In this document: positions 61,135-64,000 of the stretch, one piece after another
Position numbering within the stretch: the first letter of the stretch is position 1
How the letters are laid out: every line of letters starts with the position of its first letter
From: Streptomyces longispororuber
GTDB taxonomy: Bacteria > Actinomycetota > Actinomycetes > Streptomycetales > Streptomycetaceae
Reading direction: 5' to 3'
DNA length: 64,000 bases
Assembly: GCF_014656095.1 (NCBI RefSeq)
Contig: NZ_BNBT01000019.1
Location: forward strand, 17,424 to 81,423
Position numbers and translations under genes: made by a program
Notes under the pieces: model-generated
Seen by the model: the letters and a program-made list of their open reading frames with translations, nothing else
What the model was told of the DNA's origin: nothing
Databases searched by the model: none

Positions 61135-61958
61135 CGCTTGCGTCCCACGCCGGCGAACCCGGAGCAGGCCCAGGGTTCCTCGACGGCGTCCGCGTCGAGT
61201 TCCGTGTCGGCCCGCCACTGCGGCATCGGCACGAGGCCGGGTTCCACCATGTCGTATCCCTCGAAGAACCGCGCGATCTCGGCACGCGATCGCATGATCA
61301 ATGGATTGCGGATGTCGTTGTACACGCCGACGGCACCATCGGTCTGCTCCCGCGGAACCGGTGTCCCTTCGTACGCGGCATGGGTCACGGCGAGGAGGCT
61401 GCCGGGCGCCGTCGCGTCCCGCAGCTCACCGACCGCCGCGTAGGGATCGTACGCGTCCTCGACGAAGTGGAGTACAGCCACCAGCAGGAGCAGCACCGGC
61501 AGTCGGGCGTCGAGCACCGCCTTGACCGCCGGGTCGCCCAGGACGTCGCGGGGCCGGCGCAGGTCGGCGCAGACGGCCGCGGCCCGCGGGTCACCCTCGA
61601 CCGTGGCGCCGGCGTGCGCGACGGCGACGGGGTCGTGGTCCACGTACACCACCCGCGCCGCCGGGTCCGCGGCCCGGGCCACCTCGTGCGGGGCGCCGGA
61701 GGACGGGATGCCGCAGCCGATGTCGAGGATCCGCGTGACGCCCTCGGCGACGGCGAAACGCACAGCTCGCCGCATGAAGGCACGATTCGCCTGAGCGATC
61801 TTCGGTAAGCCGGGCAGGAACACCATGGCGTGGCGGGCGGCCTCCCGGTCCGCCGCGAAGTTGTACGAGCCTCCCAGGTAGCAGTCGTTGATCCGGGCCA
61901 CGCTCGGCATCGTGATGTCGATGCCGGGCGGGGCCCAGGCAGGACGCTCCATCAACAC
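61131..61958 (-). CDS. DUF574 SAM-dependent methyltransferase
   Basis: A 275-residue protein of the Streptomyces DUF574 family: ITMPSVARINDCYLGGSYNFAADREAARHAM, then RILDIGCGIPSSGAPHEVARAADPAARVVYVDHDPVAVAHA (SAM site), later ADLRRPRDVLGDPAVKAVLD and AEIARFFEGYDMVEPGLVPMPQW. Some family members bind SAM and act with c-di-GMP proteins in development; others are uncharacterised. It overlaps the rmdA-like gene by four bases, so the two are co-translated. Start MLMERPAW or two codons later. Confidence 0.9.
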   Translation of the reverse strand: MLMERPAWAPPGIDITMPSVARINDCYLGGSYNFAADREAARHAMVFLPGLPKIAQANRAFMRRAVRFAVAEGVTRILDIGCGIPSSGAPHEVARAADPAARVVYVDHDPVAVAHAGATVEGDPRAAAVCADLRRPRDVLGDPAVKAVLDARLPVLLLLVAVLHFVEDAYDPYAAVGELRDATAPGSLLAVTHAAYEGTPVPREQTDGAVGVYNDIRNPLIMRSRAEIARFFEGYDMVEPGLVPMPQWRADTELDADAVEEPWACSGFAGVGRKR

Positions 61959-62315
61959 TCCAAGGCTTAGGCGTCAGGCTGAGGCGAGCCGGTGTTCGAG
62001 GGTGAGGCTACTGATCGCCGGCCAAGGGAGCGAGTCAAACCGGAAATTGGCCGTCCGTTCTCGGTCACTGCCTGGGTCGCTGCCATTGGCACATGCCGTA
62101 CGCACGTGGTGACGCAGGCGGTTTTCCGTCACGGAGCGCGCCGCGGGCACCACCGTCCGGAGCGCGCCGCCGGGAGCCCGGCCGGGGCCGTCTCGAGCCG
62201 CCTTCGAGGGCGCTTCCGGCGGACAGCACGAAGGACCGGCCCGCCCCCTCCGTCGTACGGTCGCCCGTACGGGGAGGGAACGGACCGGTCGTCGCGCCCG
62301 GCCGGGGGTGCCGGG
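61959..62315. other. spacer between lipoprotein and methyltransferase genes
   Basis: 357 bp without a convincing gene; likely holds the promoter of the methyltransferase-rmdA pair on its left and the end of the lipoprotein transcript on its right. CGTACGG-TCGC-CCGTACG (62254-62271) is a short hairpin that could terminate the lipoprotein mRNA. Confidence 0.4.
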
Positions 62316-63350
62316 CTATCGGGAGGCGCGCACCGCCTTGCCGTCGGGGCCGGCGGCGAACCATGTGCCGCCCACGCCCTGGCCGTTGGTGTCGCCCGGC
62401 TTCTTGTCCCCGGCGAAGGTGTACAGCGGCCAGCAGTCGATCGTCTGCTGCTTGAGCCCGTCGGGGCGGTCGAAGGTGACGAAGCCCTTCTTCAGGATGT
62501 CGCGGGTGTCGTTCTTCGCGACGGGCTCGACGACCGGCCACTTCTTCAGACAGGCGCCGGTGCAGGCGGACTTCATGGGCCAGGCGGAGTCCTTGGTGAA
62601 GCGGTAGACGGTCATGCCGTCGCGGTCGACGACGATCTCGCCGAGTTCGGGGTCCTGGCGCGTGGAGAGCCCGGCCGGGTCGGCCGGCCGCGCCGCGCCA
62701 CCGCCCCCGGCGGCCCCCGGGCGGGCCTTCTTGCCGTCGGGCGCGGCCGCGAACCAGGTGCCGCCGACCCCCTGGCCCTTGGCGTCGCCGGGCCCGGTGT
62801 CCTTGGCGTACCGGTACATCGGCCAGCCGTCGAGCGTGAGCTGCTTGCTGCCGTCGGGCCGGGTGACCTCGCCGAGCAGGGAGGCGTCGACGCCGGGCGG
62901 GGCCTTCGCGCCCTTCGCGGGCACCACGGGCCAGGCCTTCTCGCAGGCGCCCTCGCAGTTCGACGCGGGCGGCCGGGCGGTGTCCTTGTCGAAGCGGTAC
63001 AGCGTGAAGCCCGCGCTGTCCGTGACGACCTCGCCGAGCTTCTCGCTGTCCCACACGTCCAGTTGCCCGGCGGACTTCGCCGTGCCCGGGCGGGCCGCGC
63101 CCTTGCCGGGCCCCTTCCCGTCCGCGGCGCCCTTGCCCGAGTCCGCGCCGTAGCCGTTGCCGCTGTCGTTGCCGTAGCCGTCACCGCCGCCGTAGCCGTC
63201 GCCCGGGTCCGCGCCCTTGTCGACCGGTGCCTCGTTGCCGACCTTCTGGCCCTTCGGGGACCCGTCCCCCTGGTCCTGGCCGCACGCCGTCGTCAGCGCC
63301 AGCACGGCCGCGGTCGTCGCCACGAGCGAGGCGCTCCGCCAGGTCTTCAT
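62316..63350 (-). CDS. two-module secreted-repeat lipoprotein (Lipoprotein_15-like)
   Basis: A 344-residue lipoprotein. The signal ends at Cys23 (ALTTAC); a Gly/Asp/Lys-rich low-complexity linker follows (about 24-95). Two repeats begin LGEVVTDSAGFTLYRFDKDTA and LGEIVVDRDGMTVYRFTKDSA, each with CEGAC/CTGAC and KAWPVV/KKWPVV, and each repeat unit ends in GQGVGGTWFAAxPDGK. Similar repeats occur in Streptomyces membrane-anchored proteins; function unknown, possible electron or oxygen related role. Acts at the cell surface. Confidence 0.88.
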   Translation of the reverse strand: MKTWRSASLVATTAAVLALTTACGQDQGDGSPKGQKVGNEAPVDKGADPGDGYGGGDGYGNDSGNGYGADSGKGAADGKGPGKGAARPGTAKSAGQLDVWDSEKLGEVVTDSAGFTLYRFDKDTARPPASNCEGACEKAWPVVPAKGAKAPPGVDASLLGEVTRPDGSKQLTLDGWPMYRYAKDTGPGDAKGQGVGGTWFAAAPDGKKARPGAAGGGGAARPADPAGLSTRQDPELGEIVVDRDGMTVYRFTKDSAWPMKSACTGACLKKWPVVEPVAKNDTRDILKKGFVTFDRPDGLKQQTIDCWPLYTFAGDKKPGDTNGQGVGGTWFAAGPDGKAVRASR

Positions 63351-63566
63351 CTCGCACTCCCACTGTCCGCTCGGGTGTCGCGACGCCCACTGGCATCACG
63401 CATGGCCCTAGGTACGGGCGGGGCGGGGGAAGGCGTTCAACGGTGGGGCGAAATTCTTCGCCCGCGAGGCGCCCGCAAGGCCCGGTACGGGCGAACCCGC
63501 GTGCGGCGTGTCCCACCTTCGGCGGGTTTCGCTCACCTTCTCCCCCGAAGGGTCGCGCGCGCCCTC
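63351..63566. promoter_or_regulatory. divergent promoter spacer of two surface-protein genes
   Basis: 216 bp between the lipoprotein and proline-rich genes. No clear promoter or palindrome is visible, and no strong ribosome site precedes the proline-rich ATG. Confidence 0.4.
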
Positions 63567-64000
63567 ATGCTCTGCGTCGTGCCCGGATCATCCAGGGGTC
63601 TTCTCGCTCCCGCCACCCGCGTGTTCGCGCTGCTCACGCTCTCCCTGCTCGTGGCCGCCCCGGCGGGCTCGGCCGTCGCCCCGGCCGACGCCTGCGCGTA
63701 CGCGTCGACCGGCCCGGGCGGGTCCGTGACGGCGTACGCGGGCAGCGGGGCGCGGTGCAAACCGCCGAAGCCGAAGCCGCCCAAGCCCACGCCGCCCAAG
63801 CCCACACCCCCGAAGCCGACACCCCCCAAGCCGACACCCCCGAAACCCACTCCCCCGAAACCCACCCCGCCGAAGCCGACGCCGCCTGAACCCACGCCTC
63901 CCAGGCCCACACCACCGGCACCCGCTCCGCCGCCATCGCCGTGGCCCCCGCCGCCCGCGACGCCCGCGCCGCCCGGCCCGCCGCCGCCCCTGGCGGCCCC
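63567..64000 (+). CDS. secreted proline-rich cell-surface protein, 3' end outside window
   Basis: Partial (about 144 residues). The signal peptide MLCVVPGSSRGLLAPATRVFALLTLSLLVAAPAGSA ends near VAPADACAYA. After a short Gly/Ala-rich stretch come about ten PPKPT-type pentapeptide repeats (PPKPK, PPKPT, PPEPT, PPRPT) and a pure Pro/Ala stretch. This is a rigid, cell-wall-crossing spacer; the functional domain would lie beyond the window edge. From memory, S. coelicolor has a secreted proline-rich protein near this position. The extended Pro/Lys domain could bind wall polymers. Confidence 0.8.
   Translation, partial: MLCVVPGSSRGLLAPATRVFALLTLSLLVAAPAGSAVAPADACAYASTGPGGSVTAYAGSGARCKPPKPKPPKPTPPKPTPPKPTPPKPTPPKPTPPKPTPPKPTPPEPTPPRPTPPAPAPPPSPWPPPPATPAPPGPPPPLAA

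Overview
The window is high-GC actinobacterial DNA and almost certainly Streptomyces. Signs of this are a WhiB-like regulator, a SARP regulator, a PucR-type regulator, an ergothioneine operon, sigma-R type promoters, rare TTA codons and strong hairpins without U-tracts. From memory, the order trxC-like thioredoxin, egtABCD, sdhCAB, rmdA-like gene, repeat lipoprotein, proline-rich secreted protein resembles a left-arm stretch of the S. coelicolor chromosome, so most of the window looks like conserved Streptomyces backbone.

Region 1 (1 to about 16,200) is an accessory island with visibly lower GC and softer codon use than the rest. It holds an asparagine-synthetase-like amidotransferase (cut by the left edge), a type-B carboxylesterase, a WrbA-type quinone reductase, an IS701-like protein lacking its first catalytic Asp, and a tight operon of class II DAHP synthase, EntA-like SDR, PhzD-like isochorismatase and PhzE-like ADIC synthase. 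A PucR/GAF regulator, a 3-hydroxybenzoate-6-hydroxylase-like flavoprotein and a SARP regulator follow. The four operon enzymes form the known chorismate -> ADIC -> DHHA -> 3-hydroxyanthranilate route. With the hydroxylase, amidotransferase and quinone reductase they suggest a small biosynthetic cluster for an oxidised, perhaps amidated, aminohydroxybenzoate. The SARP gene, and TTA codons in asnB and the PucR gene, suggest developmental control. About 0.9 kb without a recognisable gene separates the island from the backbone.

Region 2 (16.2-30.6 kb) carries pirin, a TPR protein, a GH18 hydrolase, a WhiB-like protein, a large glycerophosphotransferase-like protein with a frame-breaking 10-bp repeat, a STAND ATPase, a disulfide reductase divergent from thioredoxin, a LacI regulator, an amidase and a bacterial PARG. 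Region 3 (30.8-35.5 kb) is egtABCD. GGAAT-N18-GTT sigma-R promoters (one with a single mismatch) precede the TPR gene, the thioredoxin gene and egtA, linking them to thiol-oxidative stress.

Region 4 (35.5-50 kb) has an orphan sugar-binding lipoprotein, dodecin, a lactate-monooxygenase-like enzyme, UdgX, an ArsR-VOC operon with a palindromic operator, an MFS exporter with a CGNR regulator, an EF-hand protein, an LLM flavoenzyme, a UvrA2-like ATPase, a repeat-rich intergenic region, and a LysR gene divergent from a beta-lactamase-like serine hydrolase. Region 5 (50-64 kb) has an unusual 957-residue metzincin-like protein with a duplicated N-terminal domain, a Tat-exported metallo-beta-lactamase-fold protein, sdhCAB with a divergent LysR gene sharing a palindromic box, a GGDEF-EAL c-di-GMP enzyme coupled to a DUF574 methyltransferase, a two-module lipoprotein and the start of a proline-rich secreted protein. 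No tRNA, rRNA, CRISPR array or intact insertion sequence was seen.
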